Made by a program: the position numbers and the translations under genes. Of a stretch of 64,000 bases of DNA, positions 50,727 through 63,496 are shown piece by piece. The notes under the pieces are model-generated. The model saw only the letters and a list, made by a program, of their open reading frames with translations. It searched no databases and was not told the origin of the DNA. Source of the DNA: Globodera rostochiensis (taxonomy: Eukaryota; Nematoda; Chromadorea; Rhabditida; Heteroderidae); the NCBI GenBank assembly GCA_018350325.1, contig JAEVLN010000019.1, positions 1,054,001 through 1,118,000 of the forward strand, written 5' to 3'. Within the stretch, counting starts at the first letter, position 1. Every line of letters begins with the position of its first letter.

Positions 50727-53438
50727 ATGAACATTACTTCGAGTCCTAACGGGTTGGTCGACTTCAAAAACGCCTATGCCGGAAACGATTGCTGTGCACA
50801 AACGATTGATGAGGATGGCCAAACTGTTCACGAGTTGTTCAACCAGGGCACCGGGCTCACCTACAATGACTTTAGTACGGGGAATTTCGCATTTTTACCG
50901 GGAATCTGAATGTTTTTTCAGATATTCTGCCTGGCTACATTGACTTCTCGGTCGCTGATGTGGAATTGGGGACCCAATTAACCCGGAAAATCCGTCTCAG
51001 TGCACCGCTTATCTCCTCTCCGATGGACACAGTCACTGAAAGCGGTCAGAATTCGAAAAAACTACCCTTATTATAAGCGACTTTCGCCTACTTTGTTTCA
51101 GAAATGGCAATCGCAATGGCCGTAAGTGTTTTGGAGGGAATGAATTAAAATTGAAAAAAACAAATCTTTCAGCTGAACGGAGGCATAGGCATAATCCACG
51201 CCAACTTCAAAACTATCCAGGCAATCTTTTTGTATTCGTGTAACTTTGTATTGGAGTCCTTTTTCGTGTCGTATTATTACCCCAATCAGCAAATGTTGGC
51301 TTTGTTCAGGACCAGGTCACGGAAGTGCTGAAGGTAAAGCGCTACAAGCAAGGCTTCATCTCCAACCCGCAATGCATTCGCGAGACGGACACTGTGTTGG
51401 ATTTGTTGAACATCAAAAAGGTCCATGGCTTCACCGGCACACCGGTGACCGACTCGGGCAAAGTGGGCGGACGGCTGCTCGGTTAGTGCTTAAACGTTTA
51501 GGGTCAGGCAAAGCGGCGACACTTTGGCATAAAATGCCAAGACATTATTAGCCAGGAAAGTGGCGGAGGTCCGGCTACTCACAGCCAACCGCCCGCCCCT
51601 TTCCGCAATGTCTTGAGTATATAAACGCCGCCCTTTGACTGATCTTGTCCATTGTTTTTTGCTTATTCCTTTCCCATCTTTTTACGCAAATTTCTGCTCC
51701 TTAAGATGCGCAACTTCCTTCTCCTGTTCGGTGCTTTCTCCTGTTTTAAACTGTTTTTCATTGCACACTTTGGAAAATCTGGCACTTTTTATTTTCACCC
51801 GAATATTCGAGCAAAAGTCCCTTTAGAGAAGGCACCGGAACCGGACGATGTAGAAAAAGGAAGTAATTGCGGTTAAACGCTTTTGTCGACGGGGTTTTAT
51901 CTTTTCAACGTTAGGTTTGGTCACGTCGCGCGACATCGACTTCATAAAACGCGAGCAGTACGGGACGACGCGAATTGGCGATGTGATGGTGCCCAGGGAC
52001 CGGCTGATTGTGGGACAAAAGAACATGACGCTCAAGGAGGCCTATTGCATTTTGGAGAAGGAGAAAAAGGGTTCGTAGATAAAAACGTATTTTGGAGAAA
52101 GGATTTGGGCATTTTGAGCGTCGCTTTTGCAATTTTTAGGAAAATTGCCCATTGTTAATGAACGTGACGAGCTGACTTCGCTGATCGCCCGGACGGACTT
52201 GAAAAAGGCACGCGAATTTCCGCGCAGTTCTTACGACGCCAAGAAGCAGCTGATGGTCGGGGCGGCTGTGACCACGCGGGAGAAGGCGCGGGAGGCGGTG
52301 AAAGCGCTTGTAAAGGCGGAGGTGGACGTTCTCGTCATTGTGAGTTGAACGATTTTAAATTGGAGTTTCACACTCGGAGTTTGTAAATACGAATTCAGGA
52401 CTCGTCAAATGGGTCCAGCAAGTACCAGGTGGAGCTGCTCCGTTGGATCAAGACCGAGTTTCCCGAATGTCCGCAAGTGATTGCCGGCAACGTGGTGACC
52501 ATACGGCAGGCAAAAATGCTTATTGACAGCGGCGCAGACGCACTTCGCGTTGGCATGGGCAGTGGAAGTATTTGCATCACTCAAGAGGCATCCAAACAGT
52601 TCAAGGAATTTTTTAAAATGTTTCTTTACCTTGAGGTTTGTGCCGTCGGCCGAGCTCAGGGCTCCGCCGTGTACAATGTGGCACGCTATGCCAATGCCCA
52701 CGGAGTGCCGGTGATCGCCGACGGTGGCATTCGCGACGTCGGGTGTGAAACTTTTCCAAAAATATTGCTTAAAAAGATCAATTAGTAAAACCACTCGTTT
52801 AAGTTACATCACAAAGGCTTTGGCTCTGGGCGCTTCCACTGTGATGATGGGCGGGCTGTTGGCTGGAACCAGCGAGGTCCTTTTGTTTTGCTTCTTAATT
52901 TGGCATAAATTGGGGGTTTTCCCCATGGGCAGGCGCCCGGTGAGTATTTTTGGGGTCCGTCCGGCGTCCGTCTGAAGAAATACCGTGGCATGGGTTCTCT
53001 GGACGCAATGGAGGCCAATGAGTGCAGTCAGGACCGTTACTTTACTTGGTCTGCATCAGATTTTCAGTCCAATTGCGCTAAATGTCATTTTGGTTCTAGC
53101 GAAGACGGCAGCATCAAGGTGGCACAAGGCGTCACTGCTGCACAACGCGACCGGGGAAGCGTGTTCAAATTTGTCCCTTATATCGTCCGGGGCATTCAGC
53201 ATGGTCTGCAGGACATCGGAGTCCAGTCCATCGCCGCACTCTGGTCTGTTCTCAAATTGCTCCCCAAATTTTCTGGAAATCCAGGGACGGAGTCAACTGC
53301 GGAGTCATTAAATTGGAACGACGAACGCACAGCGCGCAATTGGAGGGCGGCGTTCATTCAATTCATTCGTAAGCTCCGCGATTTTTCCCGTTAGACAAAA
53401 ATGTTTCTTATTCAAGATACGACAAAGTGGCCATGTGA
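50727..53438 (+). CDS. Inosine-5'-monophosphate dehydrogenase (IMPDH)
   Basis: Oxidises IMP to XMP with NAD, the rate-limiting step of guanine nucleotide synthesis, in the cytosol. ATG 50727 (MNITSSPNG), then [59 protein letters not shown]. The Bateman (CBS) part has [35 protein letters not shown] and [20 protein letters not shown]. The catalytic barrel has [43 protein letters not shown], the active-site loop [79 protein letters not shown] and the end [21 protein letters not shown], in three separately spliced pieces. TGA at 53436-53438. All key residues are present. Several introns, the longest about 51480-51900. Confidence 0.95.
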
Positions 53439-54658
53439 TTAGACAGCGCCTACGGGGTCCTTCGATTGAAACAGTCCGACCATTCCGCTTTTCATAGTGC
53501 CGTTCAATTTTGACTTTCGAATCTGCGAACTTTTAATTTATATGACAGAGAACATCCTTCACAGTAATTATCTTTTAATTGTTACATCTTAATTATGAAG
53601 AAACTAATTGTTAGCTTCTCCTTTTTCATCGGACCATTTGTTAGTACGGGTTCGATATTGAATTGGTTCAATTTTACTGCATTTTGAACATTCACAAGTC
53701 AAATTTTAGCGGTTATACAATGTGAGTTTAGGGAGTTGACGTAGAGAAAAAGCTGATTGTTTTATGGCTATTGCATTTTTATTCTCGTTGTAAACGATAT
53801 TCGTGACACGAATCGAAGGAAAGGAAGTTGAGGGGGGGGGGGTGCATCTCGAGTCCGTCGACCTGTGCAAAATTCCTCCATTTGCCTCTGTTTTTTGGTC
53901 TGACTAACTCGTTAAAATAAATACTCAAAGTGTTGCAAATAAATGAATGGGCTATAAAAAAGACAGTACAGTGGGCATGAAACGAGACGGAAATATAATA
54001 ATTTGTCATTCGAATGATGGGAAATTTGGACAAAGCGGAAATGGGAATAAATAATGGCAACGGCGAAAGAAACACCCAATGAATGAAATATATTTGCACA
54101 CTTTTTGGAAGACGGAAAATTAGCATCGAAAGGGTCCAAAAAAAGAGGACGGCGCTTAATGTACTTTTCCATTATTTTTGTCTTGTAAAAAAAAATAAAA
54201 TTGCGAAAAAGCCTATACTTATACCATTTTTGTGCGCGCATATAGTAAAAAACAAATGAGAGATTTGAAAAAATGATAATGCTATTGCTGAGATGGATTG
54301 GTAATGACAAAATGATGTCTTGGGTAAATAAAATTATGTCATTGATGACTAAGTTTTTTCGTGGAGGCGTTGAAGCGAACTTTGAGTAATATTGTGTTGT
54401 GATTCCCAATTGGTCCAAAGTTGCTAAAGATGGACGACTTATAGCTGAGCGAAAGTGATTCGTTTGAACTCCTACGCTAACCGGGTGAAAAACGAGCGGG
54501 TTTACCTAGTCGGCTGTTTTAATTGTTTGTTGTTTGCAACACCGCACTCCTCTCTGTTGATGTTGTTGTACCGTCCTCATCAAGGAGTTCTTCGCCTATC
54601 TGACTGGCCACGCTGCTACAAGGTCGACCGTCCCGATTCGTTTCTGGCGATTGCGATT
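53439..54658. other. Intergenic between convergent IMPDH and EFA6 genes
   Basis: AT-rich. A 168-codon minus-strand open frame (53912-54418) is hydrophobic and Phe/Tyr/Ile-rich without recognisable motifs. It could be chance in AT-rich DNA. Confidence 0.4.
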
Positions 54659-57600
54659 TTATTTTTTTAATTTACTAACCAAAATTGCACCTTCAAAATT
54701 GGAAGAATTCCCACCGTTTGGAACAGCCCTTTTGCCCGACAAAAACATCGCATTCGAAGAGAACGAATCGCCACAACGGATAGCGGAGGAAGCACGGGAC
54801 AACTTCTCCCTATTTAACGATTTCATTTCAAAGTTTTTTCTATTATAATTACCTCAAAATGGAGACGTACATGGAGTAACGGCTCTTCTACAGAAAAAAA
54901 GTTTTTTATTTCAATAAAATAGCAAACGTTTTACCTCTATTTCCAGAAAACGCTCTTTGTAGAAATATTCGTGGACTACCCTCCCCCGGGCCTTCATCGG
55001 CGGCGCTTCCTCACGCAACCGGGCCAAATTCAGCGCCGTTTCCTCCATTCGCTGTTCATGGGCCCTCAATTGGTCGGGCTGAATTTAAAGCAATGTTTTT
55101 GTCAGCACATCTTTATGCTTACAATTGAGAGGTGTGTGGCCGTCGAGGGAAGATGCGGCTTGTAGAAACTGACGAGTCCAGTGGCACCGACTGCAATTGT
55201 GACTTTTGGAATTGTTTTAAATGCTCCTTCATTTGCCCAACCAAAACCACAAATAGTCGTGGCCACCCCCCCCCCTCCCACACTCTATCCGACTTCAATT
55301 TGCTTTTGTCAGGTCCTCACCCGGCGCAGGAAGAGCCGGCGTGGAGAAAGCGGCCGCCACATAATTGATGGCATCGCACCAACGCTGAACCTCGGCGGGT
55401 TCGCTGGTCTGAAAGAGCGACTCGCCGAGTTGTGCCGTTCGCAAATGAAAAACGTTTCGACGTTTTTTGTAGTCGCGACAATGCTAAACGGGGGGGGGGG
55501 GTGTGCCAAACAGTTTTAAAAAAAGGTAGCCCCGAAGAGAGGGGGGGGGAAGGCGTACACCAACCGTCCTTAGGCTTGTTATGCCCCGTGCCTTTAGGCG
55601 TTTAACCGTCCAAATAGCGGGGACACATTGTTCCGTACAAAGAGGCAAACCTCTGCGAGGGCGTGATGAAGCAAAATGCAATTGCGAAATGTCACGTAAC
55701 GGCCGGCCGAAGAAAAGCTGTGCTCATTCTGGTGAAGATAAAGCACCTGAAAGGAGGAAAATGCACTGAAAGGGACAGAAAATGGACTTCATTTAAACAA
55801 AAAGTAAAAGGAATGAATAGGAAAAATGGAATGGACACAACGGAAAAACGCGTACCATTCCCCGCACGGTCGCGTAATGCATCTGCCACTTACGCCTTCC
55901 CAGTGGTGCTGAATCGGAATTAATTTTGTTCGAATTTCCTTTTAAATCCCACCCCCCATTTGGCCCACTTCGTTTCCCGTCCGCATCGTAAATGGACTTC
56001 CTCAACAGCCACCCGTGTTTGTAGTCGACTTGTTGCTCCGGGTCCACCGCCGTTCCGGCCAGACTTCCGCCAGTTCGAAGCTCGGAAGTGGCGGAGGAAC
56101 CGCGTCTTTTTGAGGAAAGAACGCGACTAAAACGTCTTTCGTGCTTGCGATCCGTGGAAGTTGACTACAAAATATAAACATAATTTAGCATTTAAAATTA
56201 AGCCGAATAGACCTGTACGGATTCCTCCGTCTCGTCACTGCCCGTTTGACAATTGAACGGCTGTTCGCTAACCGCAACAAACAATTCTCTGAGCATGGCG
56301 TGGCCGTATTTGTTGTGTTCCAAATGCGTCATATTGTCGATAAACTCGCGACAGCTCATCGCCTTTCTGCTCGGGTCGTAGACCTTTGAAAATGAGCAAT
56401 TTCTGGTTAAAGTTTCAATAAACCCACACACTTTGCCATGCAGATCGGCACTCAGCAGTAACAGGGCCGAAGCCAACATTTGGGCATCGTCTAAAATGGT
56501 AGAAGAATTACATAAGTTTACAACAATTTGAGTTTGAAAGTACCGGCTGAACTGAACACTGTGGGGTTGCATTCGAAGTAACGCTCGGCAAAATGCTCCA
56601 GCAGCTTTTCTCTCTCAAAAGTGTCGCCGCATAATTGGACATGGGCGAGAAAGGAACGCAGTGCAACGTCAACCTGAAATTAAACAAAAAGTTTTGTTTA
56701 GAAATTATCAGAGAACTCGGAGGCCAGCAAAGTTGAACAATGCGAGGAATTCGCGTGCAATTCGCTTTGACAGCTGATCCCTGAATTGTTTTGTTTCAGA
56801 AGTTCGATTCGGGAATTTAGAAAGCCGGTCTCGATTGTTCGGTCAACCACCTTTTGACAAGAAATGCGGCGATTTTGATCCCTCTGAAACCGTCCTGGTG
56901 AGTAAAAAGGTGTTTGGCCATCCGAGCGATGGTTTCCAGTGGATAAGCAACATTTTGTTGAGAGTTTGATGATGCCAGCAAAACGTCTGAACTCCGAGTC
57001 GCCGCTGAAATTTAGGAATTATTCCAACAGACAAAATTTCCATTTTACTCGAAGAGCCAATCTTCGATGATGCAAACAAAGTCTTTTCGCGTAGTTTCTG
57101 TTGTTGACTGTAGCATGGGTCGTTGCCATTTTGGCTACCGTCGATGATCGCAGTTTCCATTTCGTTGGACATGACCGCCGCGCAATGTTTTTGGCGAATG
57201 TCCGCCTGACTTCCTCTGGAAGGTGTCACCGGAGTGCTCTGTGACGCTTGCGACACATGGGAGGCCAAAATAGGCTGCCTCCAATTTAAAATAAATGTCA
57301 AAGTGTTAAACTTCTAAAAGGCATAAAAATTTGTCGGTTAATTTAGTTTTGGTCAAAATCCCTTAACAAATCATTTAAAATTCTCCAAATTCGGCACATG
57401 TTAACAACGCCTTCTGCTCAGTTAGTGCCAAAAGAACACACCGATGTGTTGTTGATGGTATATTGCCGACATAAACCGCCGACTCTTTTTCGTCCAATGC
57501 CATTGTCCGATTGGAATCTCTCAGCAACAATTGTTGTTCAATCGCTGGTCCGCCGTTATTCGACGGGTGATCATCACAGCCGCTGTCAAATGCGCCAATT

Positions 57601-58644
57601 TCATTCTTTTCCGTCACAATGTCCAACACGTGCTCGGAGTGAGAGCCGGACACCGGCACAGGAGAAATTTCTAAAGCACAAAAAATTAAATGTCAACCAA
57701 ACCATTAATGCATCAAAATTGTTCCATTGAGCTTCAAAAAGCATACCCAGTAAACCCAGCTTTAGATAATTATCCTAAGGTAAATAGCGATGGGCCGAGT
57801 TCTAAAAACAAATATTTCATTGATTTAGCATTTAAAAATTCTTCCAGAACAAATTGAAATTTTGAAATCTAAATTTATATTTGAAAGATGATAAAACAAA
57901 TATCGGTGAGTACCCCCTGGAAATGGCCTGAATGCAGCCCTTTCACCTTTCAATCGCCGGCGTTCGCCACTTCGATGGTGCAGCGACGGAAAAGCATCGA
58001 AAAGATTTGCTGTCAGTTGCCGCTGATCCCGAAGAGACGAGTCGACTTCAACGGTTGGCGGCAATTGATTTTGGCACATCTATTCGATTAGAAAACTAAC
58101 AATAAAATAGTTTAAAATTCGGTTTATTTTTGCGTGCCTTTGCGTAGCACGGCGATATCTTCGGGTTAAGGCTGAGCATCTTTTCGCCAGTCATCACAAA
58201 CGCCTCACATCGCGGAGAGCGCACCTTTCGGAGAAAATAATAAAAAACTTGTTGAACGTTTTTAAAATGTGCCTATGAATGAATGAGCTTGTACTATTGC
58301 CTATTAAAGTTCCGCCAACCGTTTTAGGACTGCCCTTTTCGGAGGATTCGCTGCTGCCACTGATTCGTCGGCCATCTCTGACCATCGTCGTGATACGTTG
58401 GGGGTTCAGCACCGCATCGTCATCTACCGGGAGGCTTACTCGACTGTGTTCGGACTTTCCTATGTTTTCTAAAAAAGATAAACGCAATCAATTTAAGTCT
58501 TCAAATGGATGTAAACAAAAGCCCAAAGCCCAACTCCACTGAAAAAAACTCACTGAATTGTTCTCCGCCCTTCCCGTGGATAAGTGCCACTTTGCCATTG
58601 TTACTGCTCTTGGGTGTCGATGTGAAGAGCACCTCGGTGGTCAT
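54659..58644 (-). CDS. efa-6: EFA6-type Arf guanine nucleotide exchange factor (Sec7, PH, coiled coil)
   Basis: ATG 58644: MTTEVLFTSTPKSSNNGKVA, then a long Ser-rich, low-complexity N terminus. Sec7 starts YPLETIARMAKHLFTHQDGF, then RDQLSKRIAREFLALFNFAG, VDVALRSFLAHVQLCGDTFE, HFAERYFECNP, DDAQMLASALLLLSADLHGK and MSCREFIDNMTHLEHNKYG. The PH domain follows: YKHGWLLRKSIYDADGKRS, RKWQMHYATVRGMV, CILLHHALAE, KKRRNVFHLRTAQLGESLFQ and AEVQRWCDAINYVAAAFSTP. The C-terminal coiled coil and tail are PDQLRAHEQRMEETALNLA and SRYSMYVSILREKLSRAS, stop at 54659. This is the EFA6 order. EFA6 activates Arf6 at the plasma membrane; in C. elegans its N terminus also limits cortical microtubules. Notably, the catalytic Glu (GETQERERVL in vertebrates) is Asp here (GDTFEREKLL). 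Confidence 0.9.
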
Positions 58645-59080
58645 ACGGAGAGACACAAATTACTGGTGAAATCAAATACCCGTGTCTAATGTCTGAATTA
58701 AGGAAAGAACTGTAACTTTGCAATTGATTCAAAAACATAAATATCGCGAGACTCAGCACGCACCCATCGATTTGAATGGCGCCACGTTTCAACAACAAAA
58801 TGTGGGCAAATTTGCTTTTGTCTTCTCATCCCATCATTGGTAAATTTGAGCAGCCGTAAATTTGCATAAACGTGCAAAAATAAACATATAAAAGCGGCAA
58901 GCGGGACGGGACAAATGCACGGTCAGTTTGATTCCCATCCATTTTGAAATAGAAATAAAAATGTGTTGGCAGATGGCGAACCAAACGGACAAAAAAAAAC
59001 AACAAATTAACAACAAAAAAAGGAGTGAAAATCTTTGATAAATTGTCAACAAAATGTGTTCATGACGATTTCAGCATTTT

Positions 59081-61480
59081 TCAAGTGCTCATCCGGACCG
59101 CACCATCTAAACACCAAATATCAAACCAAATAATGCATATTATTTATGCATATCAATCAATACATATCAAAAGGTCAACAAAACCCACCCAGTCGAATGA
59201 TCTCCCCGTTTAAATAATGGTTGTCGATGATATGTTCCACCAACGCGGCAAATTCTTCAGGTTTTCCCAATCGGCTCGGGAACGGGATCGTGCCACCAAG
59301 GAACTTTATGACCTGATTAAAATAGTTTTTGGCAATTTCAAAAACTTGGATAAATACCTTTGGCGGTAAAGAGGACAGCAACGGCGTGTCCATAAGTCCG
59401 GGAGCGATTGTCATCACGCGAATACCGTTGGAAGCGTAATCGCGAGCTAATGGGACGGTCATTGACGCGATCGCGCCCTTTGAGGCGGAATAGAGGGCCT
59501 GAATGAGAGAGAAAGGAGTTGAAAAGGGAAACATGGAGTGTACAACAAAGACAGGACAAATATTGTCGAATAGGAAAAATGCCTGCTGCTGGTGGTGGGA
59601 GATGGGGGAAACAGAGGAACAATTTTGAGGAAAAACAGAAAAGAGTGGACACTGTGATGTTCACCGCCTGCTGAAGGGTATCCACTCTCTCACAAGCCTC
59701 CGGCTCCTGTCCATCTTTTGTCCCATTCGGCGGACCCTTCGATGCCCAATTTCTCTCCCGTCCCTTAACTATGTGCTGGATAAGTTGAGAGTCACATAGA
59801 AGAGATACATAGATTAGCAGGGAAAATGAAGAGGGAGAAATAAGAAATGGACGGACAGCAACAGAAGGGGGGGGGGGGAGGGGGACAATGTGTGTGGACG
59901 AAAGGTCGCTCGGTTGGTTAGAGGGGGAAGGGGGGGGGCACAACAAGAACGAGGACAATATGTCCTCGGGAATGAGCGGAAGGGGCAAAATGGACGAGAA
60001 TGTCGCCGAAAAAACACCTTGTTTTCTACTATTTTACAATATTAGAATAGGTATATTAATTGATAAAAAAAACAAAATTTGTGTTTGTTGTCCATTGAAC
60101 CAAATTTGACAGAATAAAAAAGGAAGCGCAAGGGAAAGGAGGCGATGGGGCGGGAAGTAATGGGCAATGGGGCGAAAGAGCGGCACCGCTAAATGGATTA
60201 GCATTCGATAATGACGCGAGGGAAGAAGAAGAAAGTCAACAGAAACGTACAACGCGAAGCACAAATAACTCAATGTGTTCAAACAATGAAGTTGCTGACT
60301 AATCGCTCATAATTGCTGGTTTGGTCAAAAAGCAAACCCAATTGTTGTAGAAAAATGAGTGAAGAGGAATGGATGGATGACATGGACAAAAGGGAAAACA
60401 ACAAATATTCACCGGACAAGAGAAAGGGGAGAGGAGGAGGAGAAGCGAATGGAGGAGGAGAAGAAGGAACACTCAGAGTACGGATGATGGTCCCGATTTT
60501 GACAGCAAAAAATCGATCCGAAAAGTTTGACTAAAAATGAAATGTGAAATTTTGTTGAATTACAAACGTAAAAGGGCAAGCGATTGTTACAATCAAACCG
60601 ATTAGATGGATGACACTGTTTTGTCATTCAATCAATCAGTCGATGTGTGTGTGTGTGTGCTCCCAGTAAATTCGGACGGGTCAATCGAAAGCAGGAGAGG
60701 AGATTTGGGAAGCGAAAAGAATGAAAGAGTAACGGGCGATAGATCATCCAGTTTAATGGCTTTGGGTGGTTAAAATTCAAATCTTGTTTCTTTCTACCTG
60801 TCCCATTTGCCCTTCAAAAGCGGCGATTGATGACGTGTTGACGATAATTCCACGCTGATCATGTTCGTCTGGGATGTTATCCACCATCAACGGAAGTGCA
60901 TGTCTGATCACATTGATGGTGCCGAAAATGTTCACCTGAAATCATAAAAGAAATTGTGGGCATAGTTCCTCAAAAATACATCGATTAATTTTCGAATCTT
61001 TTCCAGATCCATCTGAGTTCTGGTCCCTGGGTTGTACAGCCGCTGTGAGAAGGCGACTCCCGCGCAATTGACCAAAACATTCAGAGAACCAAATGTTTCG
61101 GAAGTTTTAGCCATGGCCTTCTTCACTTGCTCATCGGATGAAACCTGTTTGAAACATTGTCGGAAAACTCACAAATTTAAAAGCAACTTATCGCAACGTA
61201 CATCGACCGGAGAAAACAGGACCTTCTCAGAGCCCAGCTCTTCGGCCAATTTAGCACCTTCAATAAACATTTGTATCAAAGTCGAGTAATGGTAATGTAC
61301 TCGCCCCCCCCGCTCCCCTTGTTCCCGTCCCCAAAGACCTTCCGATAGCGGCAAATCCAACAGCGAAACATTGAATCCCTTTGCAACAAGTCTTCGGACG
61401 GTCGCATTGCCCAGCCCAGACGCACCGCCGGTTACCATCGCGACAATTCGTTGTGCACTCGCGAGCCCAATAGACGCCAT
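59081..61480 (-). CDS. 3-hydroxyacyl-CoA dehydrogenase type 2 (HSD17B10, SDR family)
   Basis: Mitochondrial short-chain dehydrogenase of isoleucine/fatty acid breakdown; in animals also a subunit of mitochondrial RNase P. ATG 61480: [11 protein letters not shown], then [20 protein letters not shown] (cofactor-binding TGGxSGLG), [78 protein letters not shown] (catalytic YxxxK), [40 protein letters not shown] and LNGEIIRL. The last codons DGAVRMST come from a separate small exon after an intron of about 80 bp, ending at 59081-59083; without it the frame would stop early after RLGG. One intron (about 59503-60798) is about 1.3 kb and low-complexity. About 165 bp upstream lies the PPxY gene on the same strand. 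Confidence 0.93.
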
Positions 61481-61644
61481 TTCAAAGTTCAAAAAATGTT
61501 AGGATGGATAGAGGTCAAAAACTTATCCGGTTGGGATGGAGAAAGTATTAAACTTTAAAATAGAACACTAATGTTCCAAACATTTTTAAATGCATTTGAT
61601 ATAAACTATTGACCATCACTTTTATTCATTATAGACAGAAATAT

Positions 61645-62182
61645 TCATTTTATATATGAGGGAGGACGCGAAAATGATGGGAGAAATCTGACGTTTTTAT
61701 TGGATTGATGTCGACATTCAACAATATTTTTTTTGTTGTGTTTCGGAGGCTCATCGGCAATGCTAATTGCGGTTGAACAGGCTTCATCGTATGCAGGTGG
61801 CGGAGAGTACGGCAAGAAACTCGGACACTGAAATAAAATGGAATCAAAATAAAATCAGACTCGCTAAAACGAATAAGTTTTTTGACCCTACCGGTCTAAC
61901 TGAAGGAATTTCATTCTTGCGAATTTGTTGTCGTTGCAAATTGGAGGGCATTGGATGTGCAACGCTTGCTGAACAATTACGGCTCCTGTTGGGCCGACGA
62001 TCGAAGAAATTCTGTATTCAGAAAAATTAAATATTTTAGAGATTCGTCGTGCTGACCGTCAGACGTCTTTCCGCCCGTTTCCCTCTCCAAAAGGCAAAAT
62101 AAAAGCATCCGAAAAGAAGACATCCGGAAAAGACGCCGGACAATAAGAGAGCCACGGAAAAAACGACAAACGAATCGGTCAT
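61645..62182 (-). CDS. Small single-pass membrane protein with two PPxY motifs
   Basis: Three exons joined in phase (introns with GT donors and CAG acceptors) give about 142 residues. ATG 62182: MTDSFVVFSVALLLSGVFSG, a hydrophobic N-terminal membrane anchor of about 30 residues, then a basic stop-transfer (RGKRAERRL). The cytosolic-looking tail contains SPPPAYDEAC and, at the very end, RPPSYIK: two PPxY motifs, the ligands of WW domains such as those in NEDD4-type ubiquitin ligases. Stop at 61645-61647. I do not recognise a named family; layout resembles small PPxY adaptor proteins. Sits between the TPR gene (246 bp upstream) and HSD17B10 (165 bp downstream), all on the minus strand. Confidence 0.65.
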
Positions 62183-62427
62183 CGGATAAAACGTCGAGTT
62201 TTTGCCCAATTTGAGAATGATGAATTTTTGCTGTTCGTTTCAATGTTTGCCCTCCCCTGCCCCATTTGATTTCCCATTCTTCCACAAAAGTGTGTCGGGC
62301 GAAAGATTGAGCAAACAAAGCATATAAAACGAAAAATAATAATACGCAAATTTATTTCACAACTTGACAGTAAAAAATTTTAACTGTTAAAGAGCGAAAA
62401 AAATTGCGCCCAGGGAACATTTTCGTT

Positions 62428-63123
62428 TTACTGAGCCAAAACAATTTGTTTTTTTGCCAAAAATCGCTGCGATTGAAGTCTTTCGGGACGCTGAAAAACA
62501 GTGATGTCGACCAGCGGAACATCCGTCTTAAGATGAAAAGAACACTTTTTACCGCATGAAAATGTTCAAATAAATCAACTTCGTCTCGAAGTGCAACCAG
62601 TAGCTCTTGGACTCCGCGATTCTCTCCGCCCAATTGCGCACATCGCAGAGCATCCTCCCTCGCTCGGCCCTTCAATCCGAGTCTGTTCAATGCCAAAGCA
62701 CGCCTAAACAACGCTTTGCAGTTGTTTGGTTCTAGCTCCAACGCACCACAAGCGTCCATATACGCCTTTTCAGGCCTAAAATTATACACATCAGATTCCA
62801 ATTTTAAGCCTTCTCAGCAAAATGCTATGTTCTCCAACAAAATTTTCGACCCGTCTCAGCATAATACAATGACTAAATTCCATAATTGGCTACCGGACTG
62901 AACGAAGCCATTGGCAAACACAAAGAAAAGAAAAAGCAACTCACTTGTGCAGGTTGAGATAGGCCTGGGCCCGGTTCGACCACAAGACCGAATTAGTCGG
63001 GTCCATTTCAAGCGCACGCGTGTAGAGGAGCACTGACTTGTTAAAGAGCTTATGGCGAAAACATTCGTTTCCCTCTCCTCTAAGACGTTCAGCCTCAATT
63101 TCACGCTGTCTATCAGTGAGCAT
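62428..63123 (-). CDS. Short tetratricopeptide-repeat (TPR) protein
   Basis: ATG 63123: MLTDRQREIEAERLRGEGNE, then CFRHKLFNKSVLLYTRALEM, DPTNSVLWSNRAQAYLNLHK (TPR pair). After an intron of about 80 bp come PEKAYMDACGALELEPNNCK and ALFRRALALNRLGLKGRARE (third repeat). A further 26-bp gap after DLFEHFHA is read as a very short intron leading to TDVPLVDITVFQRPERLQ and stop at 62428-62430. About 190 residues. TPRs of the LxxxGN type often bind Hsp90/Hsp70 C termini; whether the clamp residues are complete was not checked. It resembles the TPR domains of SPAG1/UNC-45-like proteins but lacks their other domains. Confidence 0.75.
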
Positions 63124-63496
63124 TAATGCTTTTGCATAAAATATACAGAACATAATAAAAAGTACAAACATTTCTGTAAAATAAATAGATTATCCTTAAC
63201 TGCATAAAAACCAATGAAAAGAATATATTAATTTTATCAAAGAAAAAATAATAATTAAATGCTACTACTTGCAAAAAGGGGTCAATCCATCTCATCCATA
63301 CCCAACTCACTCATTAGGAAGTTTGGAGTTCTATAACTTTTTCAATTTGTAATGGATGAGTTAGGTAGGACCCCTTAAGAAAAAATTAGTGTATGGCTCT
63401 AAAAAAACCCGGATGAAATAAAAATGAGCAAAAATCTGAATGGAATGTAAAAAAGCGGATAATATAACTTATTTACTAATTTAGTTAAAATCTCCA
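63124..63496. other. Spacer between the p24 and TPR genes
   Basis: AT-rich. Contains an imperfect inverted repeat built on CTCATCCAT at about 63290 and ATGGATGAG at about 63352. No coding signal. Confidence 0.4.

Noticed and set aside
53912..54418. 168-codon hydrophobic minus-strand frame between IMPDH and EFA6
   Set aside because: AT-rich, Phe/Tyr/Ile-rich, no motif or splice support. EFA6 already has a good stop at 54659.
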